Source: Deltaproteobacteria bacterium
GTDB lineage: Bacteria > Myxococcota > B64-G9
Length of the DNA: 9,025 nt
Reading direction: 5' to 3'
Assembly (NCBI GenBank): GCA_030591745.1
Contig: JAUVAM010000091.1
Location: forward strand, 1 to 9,025
Part shown: in pieces, positions 1-5,284 of the stretch
Layout of the letters: every line of letters starts with the position of its first letter
Position numbering within the stretch: the stretch's first letter is position 1
Notes under the pieces: generated by a model
Databases searched by the model: none
The model's input: only the letters and a program-made list of their open reading frames with translations
Told to the model about the DNA's origin: nothing
Translations under genes and position numbers: made by a program

Positions 1-1470
1 AAACTGACGACAAGCGGAGACCGCTGCAAAGTACAGGACATGCGCAGCTCCAACGGCACCTTCCTCAACAAGAAACGCACAGAGTCCGGCCGCCTGAGAC
101 ATGGAGATTCCCTGCGCTTCGGTGCCATCGAGTTTGTCTTCGCAATCGGCCAGTTTGATCTGAACAAACACCTGGCACGAAAGAAGCGCAAGTTGATGAT
201 CCTGAGCCTGGTCGCCACCCTGGCTGCCATCTCAGCCGTCGTGGTCGTCTTTTTGGGATTGCTGGAGCCGCCCAAACCCAAGCCGGCGACAGGTACACCT
301 CAAATTCAGCAACCCACAACCCCCACCATGCCCATCGAGCTACAAGCGGAAAAGCACCTAAAACAAGCTCAATCACTTGTGGATCAACTGAACTGGGAAG
401 GCGCAAAAGAAGAAGTGGCCGAGTCTTTGTCCGTGCATCCACTTTGCAAACCCTGCCGTAGCCTGGCCGCCCGCATCGAGGCTGAACTGATCAATGCCAA
501 GCAATTCAAGAAGGGAATGGTGGAGTACGATCTCAAGCACTGGGCCGAGGCCCGGGTACTCCTCAAATCCATCCCGGACAACAGCACCTATTTCAAACAA
601 GCCCGCGGCCCCCTGGACGAAGCAAAAGACAAGCTGTCGAGGTACTACAAGCTGTCATTCAAAGACGCCAACAAGAAGAAGGACTACGTCAAGGCCCACA
701 CCATCGCCAAGGAGTATATGCGACTGAACCCTTGCGACAAGCCGGTCTATGAAGCCTGGGTCAAAAAATTCGAGAAGCAACTGAGGCGCAAACGCCGAGT
801 GTTCACCCCATACTTGTACGACTGTGAATCCGTCAGGCAACGCGGGCCCCTGGAACCGAAAGAGCTAATCCAGAAACTCTATCCGAAAAAGGCCATCGCG
901 GACGCCATCATGGATTACTACGATGGAAAAATCGACAAGGCATTGACCAACTTGAGCAAGCTAGGCGAAAGCCACGATCATTCGGTCAAGACTCAAGCCA
1001 GGAACCTTTTCGGCAAAATGAAGCGCCTGAAAACCAAGCAAATGGAAGGCGGCGTGGCGCTCATGCGAGGTAACGACGAGGGAAGAAAAACCCTGATTGA
1101 GGCCTTGAAACTGGATGCGGAAATCATCCCGGCCAGTCTGACCAGCAAGTACCGTACGGACATCGCTGTGCAGCTGGCCTCCCGTCTGTACAAACAGGGA
1201 TTCGTGATCTTCAGCAAGAAAGATTACTTCAAGGCTTTCACTTTCTGGGAGGAGTGCCTGCGCCTGCACCCAAATGATCGCAACTGCGAAGGCGGCATGA
1301 AGAAACTCGAACGCGTGGCGCTAAATGTTCTAAAAAAGGCTGAAGCCACAGCCGCCGGAGGCGACAAGAAGCATGCCCAGGCTATTCTCAAGGACATGCA
1401 ACGCATTGTCCGCCCAGGCACCATTCCCTACAAGCAGGCCCAGCACCTCATCGATAAATTGAGCGACTAA
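1..1470 (+). CDS. FHA domain / single TM / TPR-like repeat protein, 5' partial
   Basis: The reading frame is open from base 1, so the true start lies outside the window and the ATG at 40 is internal. The first visible residues are the end of an FHA (phosphothreonine-binding) domain: VQD followed by RSSNGTFLN at residues 15-23, the hallmark SSNGT motif, then the last strands to about residue 50. A basic patch (ARKKRK) precedes one membrane helix at about 65-88, then a Pro/Thr-rich linker. The remaining ~380 residues are lysine-rich helical repeats resembling TPRs, for example around 110-160, 165-205, 215-260 and 390-440. Expected topology is FHA in the cytoplasm and repeats in the periplasm. 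There is a CxxC (C149, C152) and other scattered cysteines. It ends 16 bp from the convergent sctT stop. Cytoplasmic FHA plus one TM plus a large periplasmic part is also the layout of SctD, but I see no SctD ring-building domain. A structural or regulatory T3SS role is inference. Confidence 0.8.
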   Translation, partial: KLTTSGDRCKVQDMRSSNGTFLNKKRTESGRLRHGDSLRFGAIEFVFAIGQFDLNKHLARKKRKLMILSLVATLAAISAVVVVFLGLLEPPKPKPATGTPQIQQPTTPTMPIELQAEKHLKQAQSLVDQLNWEGAKEEVAESLSVHPLCKPCRSLAARIEAELINAKQFKKGMVEYDLKHWAEARVLLKSIPDNSTYFKQARGPLDEAKDKLSRYYKLSFKDANKKKDYVKAHTIAKEYMRLNPCDKPVYEAWVKKFEKQLRRKRRVFTPYLYDCESVRQRGPLEPKELIQKLYPKKAIADAIMDYYDGKIDKALTNLSKLGESHDHSVKTQARNLFGKMKRLKTKQMEGGVALMRGNDEGRKTLIEALKLDAEIIPASLTSKYRTDIAVQLASRLYKQGFVIFSKKDYFKAFTFWEECLRLHPNDRNCEGGMKKLERVALNVLKKAEATAAGGDKKHAQAILKDMQRIVRPGTIPYKQAQHLIDKLSD

Positions 1471-1486
1471 ATCCGACCCACGATTC

Positions 1487-2206
1487 TCACAACCCCATCC
1501 ACAATTCGGGCAAGCGATCCAGCCCAATGGCCACCACAGCCAAAACCGCGCTCATGCGCAAAGGCAATCCCACGAAATAGACAGGCAAGCCGGGTGCCGA
1601 ACGATTAAGTAAGCCCAACAAGCCATCCGTCAAGACCACCGCCAAGCCGGCCGGCAAAGCCAGCGCTGCGGCGCAACGAATGGCTGCATTGCTCAAGTCA
1701 ATGGCCATGCCACCGACAAGGTGCCGCAAATTACTGTCGGGAAATCCAGCCAAAGGCAACAATCGCAAGGACTCTGCAAGGGCCGCCAAGGCCTGTTCCG
1801 GACCGCCCAAGGCGAAAAAAAGCAGCACAGCCAACAGGGCGTGCAGTTCCGACAAGGGGCCACCCCGACCCTGCCCTGCCGCGGAGCTCACCTGGCTACG
1901 CTGGGTGCCCGCCAGGTTATCCAACCACCCACCCGCCATTCGCAGGGCGTCGAAAGCACAGTTGGCGGCGAAGGCCAAGACGATCCCCACGGCCAGTTCC
2001 TTTGCCATCAATGCCAAACAAGCCCACCCATGAGGAGCCTCCTGAGCCAACAGAGCCACGGGCATCAAAGCCCAGGCTAGACACATGGCCAAACCGAGGC
2101 GAGCAGGTACGGGAAGTCGCGCTCCTCCAAAGGCCGGCACGAAAAGCACGGCCGGCAACAAGCGACAGGCCAGCAAGCCGATCCAGGTAAGGGAACTCAG
2201 CGCCAC
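1487..2206 (-). CDS. sctT: T3SS export apparatus protein SctT (FliR/YscT/SpaR family)
   Basis: Inner-membrane export-gate subunit; with SctR and SctS it forms the helical entry portal for substrates. The 239-residue product is hydrophobic throughout, with several membrane segments and family-like stretches: a start rich in LTWIGLLACRLLPAVLFVPAF, a central acidic/Gly loop, and NRSAPGLPVYFVGLPLRM near the C-terminus, which matches the conserved NR..P..nVf.lg.P.. region of FliR/SctT. The start is taken as GTG at 2206, preceded by GGAGG about 10 nt upstream and overlapping the sctS stop by 10 bp. The frame stays open further upstream, but that stretch is an out-of-frame shadow of sctS. It is slightly short for the family (about 250-265). 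It is the last gene of the minus-strand operon; sctU does not follow. Confidence 0.92.
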   Translation of the reverse strand: MALSSLTWIGLLACRLLPAVLFVPAFGGARLPVPARLGLAMCLAWALMPVALLAQEAPHGWACLALMAKELAVGIVLAFAANCAFDALRMAGGWLDNLAGTQRSQVSSAAGQGRGGPLSELHALLAVLLFFALGGPEQALAALAESLRLLPLAGFPDSNLRHLVGGMAIDLSNAAIRCAAALALPAGLAVVLTDGLLGLLNRSAPGLPVYFVGLPLRMSAVLAVVAIGLDRLPELWMGL

Positions 2207-2472
2207 GGTGCCAGACCCTCCGACAAAGCCAGGCTGGCGAAAGCAAGAAGTTGCTCTCCCATCCAGGGTGCCACCAGGGCCAGAACCAGAAGAACGACCA
2301 GCATCTTGGGCACGAAGGACAGAGTAAACTCCTGGATTTGGGTCGCGGCCTGGAGCAGACCCACCAGCAAACCTGTGGCCAATGCGGACAAAACCACGGG
2401 CGCCCCGATGACCAGGAGCAACCAAAGTCCTCTGCGAGCAAGCTCCAAAGACATATTCATTTCGGATTGCAT
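2197..2472 (-). CDS. sctS: T3SS export apparatus protein SctS (FliQ/YscS/SpaQ family)
   Basis: Small export-gate subunit with two membrane helices that wraps around the SctR/SctT core. The product is about 91 residues, the normal family size. The signature is the first helix followed by GLLVGLLQAATQIQEFTLSF, a near-textbook match to the FliQ/SctS motif (G..valfQA.TQIqE.tL.F), then the second helix KMLVVLLVLALVAPWM. The start is placed at ATG 2472 because AGGGA lies 8 nt upstream; ATGs at 2478, 2460 and 2454 are alternatives, the first being too close to the ribosome site. The start lies 12 nt after the sctR stop and the end overlaps the sctT start, so it is translationally linked on both sides. 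Confidence 0.95.
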   Translation of the reverse strand: MQSEMNMSLELARRGLWLLLVIGAPVVLSALATGLLVGLLQAATQIQEFTLSFVPKMLVVLLVLALVAPWMGEQLLAFASLALSEGLAPWR

Positions 2473-2483
2473 GAGCATGTTCC

Positions 2484-3110
2484 CTAAAGGTACTGACCCA
2501 AGAGTTGGGTTCCGATCAGGCTCCAGCCGTCCAACATGGCGAAGAGCAACAGCTTGAACGGCAAAGAGACGGTGGTGGGCGACAGCATGTGCATACCCAA
2601 AGACAGAAGGACCCCGGCCACCAACATGTCCAGCAGAAGAAAAGGCAGAAAAATAGCGAAGCCCATACGGAAAGCATCGTGCAACTGCCCAACCACAAAA
2701 GCTGGCACCAGGACACGCCAAGAATCATTCTGCACATCCCCGTCCATCCACTCTTTCAGTTCAGCCAGGTGTTCTGGACGGGTGTGTCGAATCAAGAAGG
2801 CCTGAACCGGCTCGGCAGCCTTGCCCACGACTGATAACATTTCCTTGGCTGAACCGGACTCGAAGACCTGCGCGTTCTCTTCCAGCTTCAGCCCTACCTG
2901 CTCTATGACCGGGGCCATCACCACCAGGCTGAGCACCAGGGCCAAACCCGTCACCACGCTGTTGGGTGGTATTTGCGGAGTTCCCAGGGCCGATCGCACG
3001 ATGCCCAGGACCACCGCCATCTTCACGAAGGACGTCAGCATCACCATCAAAAAGGGCAAGAGCCCAGCCGCCAAGCCCAGACCCAAGAGCAGCATCGGAG
3101 AATCAGTCAT
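2484..3110 (-). CDS. sctR: T3SS export apparatus protein SctR (FliP/YscR/SpaP family)
   Basis: Core inner-membrane export-gate subunit, five copies of which make the pore with SctT and SctS. The product is 208 residues, close to the usual ~215. Conserved blocks are visible: SFVKMAVVLGIVRSALGT then PQIPPNSVVTGLALVLSL at about 27-62, matching the FliP/SctR first signature, and FLPFLLLDMLVAGVLLSLGM followed by SPTTVSLPFKLLLFAMLDGW near the C-terminus, matching the second. The start is ATG 3110, whose ATGA overlaps the stop of the FliO-like gene; GAGGAAGG lies about 9 nt upstream. The central loop (EWMDGDVQNDSW region) is the expected periplasmic domain. The frame is open upstream but that extension only shadows the FliO-like gene. 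Confidence 0.96.
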   Translation of the reverse strand: MTDSPMLLLGLGLAAGLLPFLMVMLTSFVKMAVVLGIVRSALGTPQIPPNSVVTGLALVLSLVVMAPVIEQVGLKLEENAQVFESGSAKEMLSVVGKAAEPVQAFLIRHTRPEHLAELKEWMDGDVQNDSWRVLVPAFVVGQLHDAFRMGFAIFLPFLLLDMLVAGVLLSLGMHMLSPTTVSLPFKLLLFAMLDGWSLIGTQLLGQYL

Positions 3111-3496
3111 GATCTCTCGCCTTCCTCGCAGCCACGCGATTCGGAATCGGTCCAACGAGCCAGCACTTGCATGCGCTCCCCCGCGCATCCCAGCAACAGC
3201 CTGCGCCCTTCCACCTCCAGGAGATGTACGCTCCGGTTGTTCCCCAACTTGAGGGTCTCGCGACTCACCAGACAAGAAGTCGTTTTGTTGCCAGACTTCC
3301 TTCGACGCATCCACCACAGGATCCCGCCCCCCCCTGCCGCCAACAAAATCCCCCAGGACACAGTGGACACATTGGCCCCATCCGTGGCCGCGGTAGGCTT
3401 GGTCATGCATGAAGCGACCAGAAGCAGCGCTCCCAGCAACAGGCTGAACCGACGCCAGGTGGTCCTCTTTTGCAGGGACTCAGACCACTTGCTCAT
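3107..3496 (-). CDS. FliO-like lipoprotein, putative export-gate assembly factor
   Basis: A 129-residue protein. A basic n-region and hydrophobic run (residues 17-29) end in a lipobox-like LVASC with Cys30, so it may be a lipoprotein or keep an N-terminal helix. A second membrane helix (about 46-63) ends in MRRRK, which would place the C-terminal domain in the cytoplasm. That domain, about 76-115, reads TLKLGNNRSVHLLEVEGRR then LLLGCAGERMQVL, which fits the FliO family pattern (L.LG...sl.LVEV.G..LLLGvt...v.lL). In flagella FliO helps assemble FliP, the SctR homologue. Here it sits immediately upstream of sctR, the same place as fliO before fliP, with ATGA overlaps at both ends (stop of sctQ, start of sctR). 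The start is ATG 3496; ATG 3520 is an alternative. FliO is not a usual injectisome component. Confidence 0.82.
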   Translation of the reverse strand: MSKWSESLQKRTTWRRFSLLLGALLLVASCMTKPTAATDGANVSTVSWGILLAAGGGGILWWMRRRKSGNKTTSCLVSRETLKLGNNRSVHLLEVEGRRLLLGCAGERMQVLARWTDSESRGCEEGERS

Positions 3497-3774
3497 GACC
3501 CTGGCTCCGTCAACAACCATTCGGTGATACGCAGCCCTCGCCTGCCCTCCACATCCACCAATTCTCCGCGGCCAAGCATCCGATCCGCACAGCGGATTTC
3601 CAAGGCGCCCATCAAGGGCTCACCCAGTTCCAGCACGTCCCCTGACCTGAGGCCCGCCACTTTGGCTACAGTCAACTGACAACGACCGGTTTCGATCACC
3701 AGGCCCATGGGAAGGCTGCTCGGATCAACGGAGTCCAAGCCCTGCATATCCATCGTTTGTGAAAACTGTCCCAT
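3493..3774 (-). CDS. Probable internally translated short form of SctQ (SctQ-C)
   Basis: In frame with sctQ, the Met at residue 273 (ATG 3774-3772) begins a 93-residue product containing the linker and the whole SpoA domain. GGGAGGA lies 6 nt upstream, the strongest Shine-Dalgarno match I see in the window. In Yersinia YscQ, Salmonella SpaO and SsaQ, a separate C-terminal protein of about 90-105 residues is made from an internal start and is part of the sorting platform. The size and domain boundary here are the same. The sequence shows the site; production of the protein is inferred. Confidence 0.72.
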   Translation of the reverse strand: MGQFSQTMDMQGLDSVDPSSLPMGLVIETGRCQLTVAKVAGLRSGDVLELGEPLMGALEIRCADRMLGRGELVDVEGRRGLRITEWLLTEPGS

Positions 3775-4590
3775 CTCTTCTCCTCCCGTTTGAACAAGGC
3801 ACATCTGCTGTACCTGCCAAAAACGACCATCACGTTTTCCAAAAATGCGCACCGGGCCTACACACAAACAGGGTTCCTGCTCCTCAAACAGAAGCACATC
3901 ACCCGGCCCCGTTGCGCGCAGTTCACCCATACTCAGCTCGCAGGCAGCCAGACGTTCCGTAGCGATCAAGGGAAACCAGGAAGGAAGCGATGCGGGCTCT
4001 CGTGAAACGACAGTCCGCATCGCGGATCTCTCAGGTTCGAGCCAGACCACACAGCCCTCATCCCATCCCATGCGCACCTGCACCCAGCTCGCCAATAGTC
4101 GATCAGAATCCCCGAATGTCCTGCCCAGATCCCCAGCCGAATCCAACAGGCCGGCGTAACGCCAGCCCTGCCATCGGCCATCCCCCGAGACCAAGCGCTC
4201 CAGACCGGCAGCCATGATCGCGGCCAACACACCGCGGCCACCAGTCTGCCAATTCGGCTTGCCGCCATCCTTACAAGACACCTGCAAAAGTCGACCGACA
4301 AGAAGCGGGTCTAAAGCCAATGCGCCGGCTCGCTCTGCCTTCAGATCCGCGAAGCAGGCGAAAGGCCAGCGACCAGGAAATCGACCACGCAACTCTTCCA
4401 AGTGCATGGCGCGAACCTTCTGGATGCAGAGCTCAGCCCCGCCCAAACCCAGGTTGCTCATCAACTCACCCGCGACCTGACCCAAAACCTCCAAGCTGCT
4501 CGCAGACGGTGCGTTCTGGACCAAGGCCAAATCAGCGGCATTCAACCGGGGAAGTCGATGAAAGGGAAAGGGCTGAGTGCCTTTGATCAT
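3493..4590 (-). CDS. sctQ: T3SS sorting-platform (C-ring) protein SctQ, SpoA/FliN-like C-terminus
   Basis: A 365-residue cytoplasmic protein forming the pods of the sorting platform under the injectisome, equivalent to flagellar FliM/FliN. The C-terminal ~75 residues form a clear SpoA (FliN-type) domain: MGLVIETGRCQLTVAKVAGL, then SGDVLELGEPLMGALEIRC and GRGELVDVEGRRGLRITEWL, matching the family pattern of an LpV.v.vG...l tl.el..l..GdvL.L arrangement. The N-terminal part is divergent, as is usual for SctQ. The start is ATG 4590, which overlaps the upstream stop (ATGA) and has GAGGTGA 4 nt before it; the in-frame codon at 4605 lies within the upstream gene. A strong internal start for a short form is described separately. 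The gene ends in an ATGA overlap with the FliO-like gene. Confidence 0.92.
   Translation of the reverse strand: MIKGTQPFPFHRLPRLNAADLALVQNAPSASSLEVLGQVAGELMSNLGLGGAELCIQKVRAMHLEELRGRFPGRWPFACFADLKAERAGALALDPLLVGRLLQVSCKDGGKPNWQTGGRGVLAAIMAAGLERLVSGDGRWQGWRYAGLLDSAGDLGRTFGDSDRLLASWVQVRMGWDEGCVVWLEPERSAMRTVVSREPASLPSWFPLIATERLAACELSMGELRATGPGDVLLFEEQEPCLCVGPVRIFGKRDGRFWQVQQMCLVQTGGEEMGQFSQTMDMQGLDSVDPSSLPMGLVIETGRCQLTVAKVAGLRSGDVLELGEPLMGALEIRCADRMLGRGELVDVEGRRGLRITEWLLTEPGS
3781..3787 (-). promoter_or_regulatory. Internal ribosome binding site within sctQ
   Basis: Reads GGGAGGA on the minus strand with a 6-nt spacer (GAAGAG) to an in-frame ATG at 3774. It lies in codons for Thr-Gly-Gly-Glu-Glu, so part of the match could be chance from Gly/Glu codons, but the spacing to Met at the SpoA domain boundary is ideal. 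Confidence 0.7.
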
Positions 4591-5063
4591 GAGCTCACCT
4601 CGCAAACCACCGGGGTTGAGGAAAGTCCCTCAAGCCGCCGAAGGACCTCCTGTCGCGTTCTCTCAAGACCTTGGCGCTGTACCGCCCCATCTGCCCTGAA
4701 GCGACAACGCAAAACGCCCTGGATCTGAGCAATTTCGGCTACAACCCCCATCAACTCAGCGGACTGGAATTGAAGGCATAGGCCAGCAACGCTTGCCTGC
4801 ATCAGAGCTCGATCCAAGTTGATCAAAGCGCCCGGATCAGAATGAGGCAGGTCCTCGACAGGCGAAGCTCCAACTGCAGACGACAAAAGCTCAGTCGATT
4901 TTTGGGGACAAACAACAGGCCCCAAGGTGGGTGAGAACCCCCAACTTGGAGGAAAAACAGGCTCCAAGTGATGTGCAAAAGGTCGAATTTTGGCACCTGC
5001 GATTTTCGGTCCCAGGCTGGAGAATCCGGCCGACAAGCTCGAAATATGATTTGTGTTCGCCAT
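4587..5063 (-). CDS. Small protein upstream of sctQ, probable SctP/FliK-like
   Basis: A 158-residue protein, not securely recognised. The N-terminal half is low in predicted structure and proline-containing, with a near-repeat LEPVFPPSW / LGPVVCPQ spaced 14 residues apart. The C-terminal ~65 residues (LMGVVAEIAQIQGVLRCRF, then a helix ERTRQEVLRRLEGL) resemble in outline the C-terminal domain of SctP/HpaP/FliK, which sets needle or hook length and switches substrate class. Position supports this: sctP normally lies between sctO and sctQ. It is short compared with most SctP (HpaP ~200, YscP >400). The start ATG 5063 has AAGGG 3 nt before it; however the sigma-54 promoter predicts transcription starting almost at this ATG, so the true start could be further in. 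It ends in an ATGA overlap with sctQ. Confidence 0.6.
   Translation of the reverse strand: MANTNHISSLSAGFSSLGPKIAGAKIRPFAHHLEPVFPPSWGFSPTLGPVVCPQKSTELLSSAVGASPVEDLPHSDPGALINLDRALMQASVAGLCLQFQSAELMGVVAEIAQIQGVLRCRFRADGAVQRQGLERTRQEVLRRLEGLSSTPVVCEVSS
4902..4969 (-). repeat. Two tandem stem-loops with similar loops
   Basis: Two inverted repeats lie 43 bp apart (centre to centre). The first (4944-4951 with 4962-4969) has perfect 8-bp arms ACTTGGAG/CTCCAAGT and a 10-nt loop. The second (4902-4907 with 4920-4925) has arms TTGGGG/CCCCAA and a 12-nt loop. Both minus-strand loops begin CCTGTT. They share a 13-nt direct repeat with one mismatch (4956-4968 and 4914-4926), and the differing base is compensated in the other arm. 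Confidence 0.6.
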
Positions 5064-5066
5064 GAC

Positions 5067-5083
5067 CCTTGCTATTAGCAAGG
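5067..5083. repeat. 17-bp perfect inverted repeat overlapping the operon start
   Basis: CCTTGCTATTAGCAAGG has 8-bp perfect arms around one central base. It lies just upstream of the sctP-like ATG, includes the -12 element of the sigma-54 promoter in one arm, and contributes the AAGG of the ribosome site in the other. It could be an operator that blocks promoter access or, in a longer transcript, a hairpin hiding the ribosome site. Confidence 0.6.
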
Positions 5084-5092
5084 TGCGTGCCA
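5077..5092 (-). promoter_or_regulatory. Sigma-54 (-24/-12) promoter for the sctP-Q-R-S-T operon
   Basis: On the minus strand the sequence is TGGCACGCACCTTGCT, a full match to the sigma-54 consensus TGGCACG-N4-TTGCW, with the flanking Y before and W three bases after also correct. GG is at 5091-5090 and GC at 5079-5078. The predicted transcript start is about 5066, only 3 nt before ATG 5063. It would need an enhancer-binding activator; such activators often carry FHA domains in Myxococcota. Confidence 0.8.
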
Positions 5093-5106
5093 ACTGCATT
5101 CAATAG

Positions 5107-5136
5107 ATTTTATGTCAATTTTTCAGCGACTTACAA
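5107..5136 (-). promoter_or_regulatory. Possible sigma-70 promoter for the same operon
   Basis: On the minus strand, TTGTAA (5136-5131, 4 of 6 matches) and TAAAAT (5112-5107, 5 of 6) are separated by 18 bp. A transcript from about 5100 would include the AAGGG before ATG 5063. The site is AT-rich and in the right place, but the match is only moderate. Confidence 0.3.
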
Positions 5137-5222
5137 ATCAGCCCATCCAAGAAAGGCAGCAGGTGTCTTCATGCATCATGCACCCTGTCCGGATCCCGAA
5201 CACGGCACCTGGGGTCAGACAT

Positions 5223-5251
5223 TTGACAGGATTCTCATGTCCAGCCATGAT
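5223..5251 (+). promoter_or_regulatory. Sigma-70-like promoter for the outer-membrane protein gene
   Basis: A perfect -35 TTGACA (5223-5228) is followed after 17 bp by CATGAT (5246-5251), 4 of 6 matches to the -10 consensus. Transcription would begin near 5258, leaving a leader of about 27 nt with GAAGG before ATG 5285. Confidence 0.5.
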
Positions 5252-5284
5252 CGCCACAAAGAACCCCATAGAAATGAAGGTTCC

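Noticed and set aside
1471..1500. Shared terminator between the convergent FHA gene and sctT
   Set aside because: I see no stem followed by a T-run in the 16-bp gap or just beside it.
2207..2425. N-terminal extension of SctT in its open frame
   Set aside because: This stretch lies out of frame over sctS, and its translation is low-complexity without family resemblance; the GTG at 2206 has a good ribosome site and fits the family start.
3111..3410. N-terminal extension of SctR in its open frame
   Set aside because: It overlaps the FliO-like gene in another frame, and the SctR family begins at the MTDSP start with an ATGA overlap and ribosome site.
5113..5118. TTGACA on the minus strand as a -35 box for the sctP-like operon
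   Set aside because: No acceptable -10 sequence lies 16-18 bp downstream; the TAAAAT adjacent to it works better as a -10 with the weak TTGTAA farther upstream.
5172..5182. TGCATCATGCA dyad as an enhancer site for the sigma-54 activator
   Set aside because: The distance (~85-95 bp from the -24 element) is suitable, but it is a single short palindrome with no second copy and no known activator to compare, so it cannot be supported.
5069..5284. Longer barrel protein starting at ATG 5069
   Set aside because: The added 72 residues lack a signal peptide at the front, cover the divergent promoter region, and would bury the clear MKKRT signal start.
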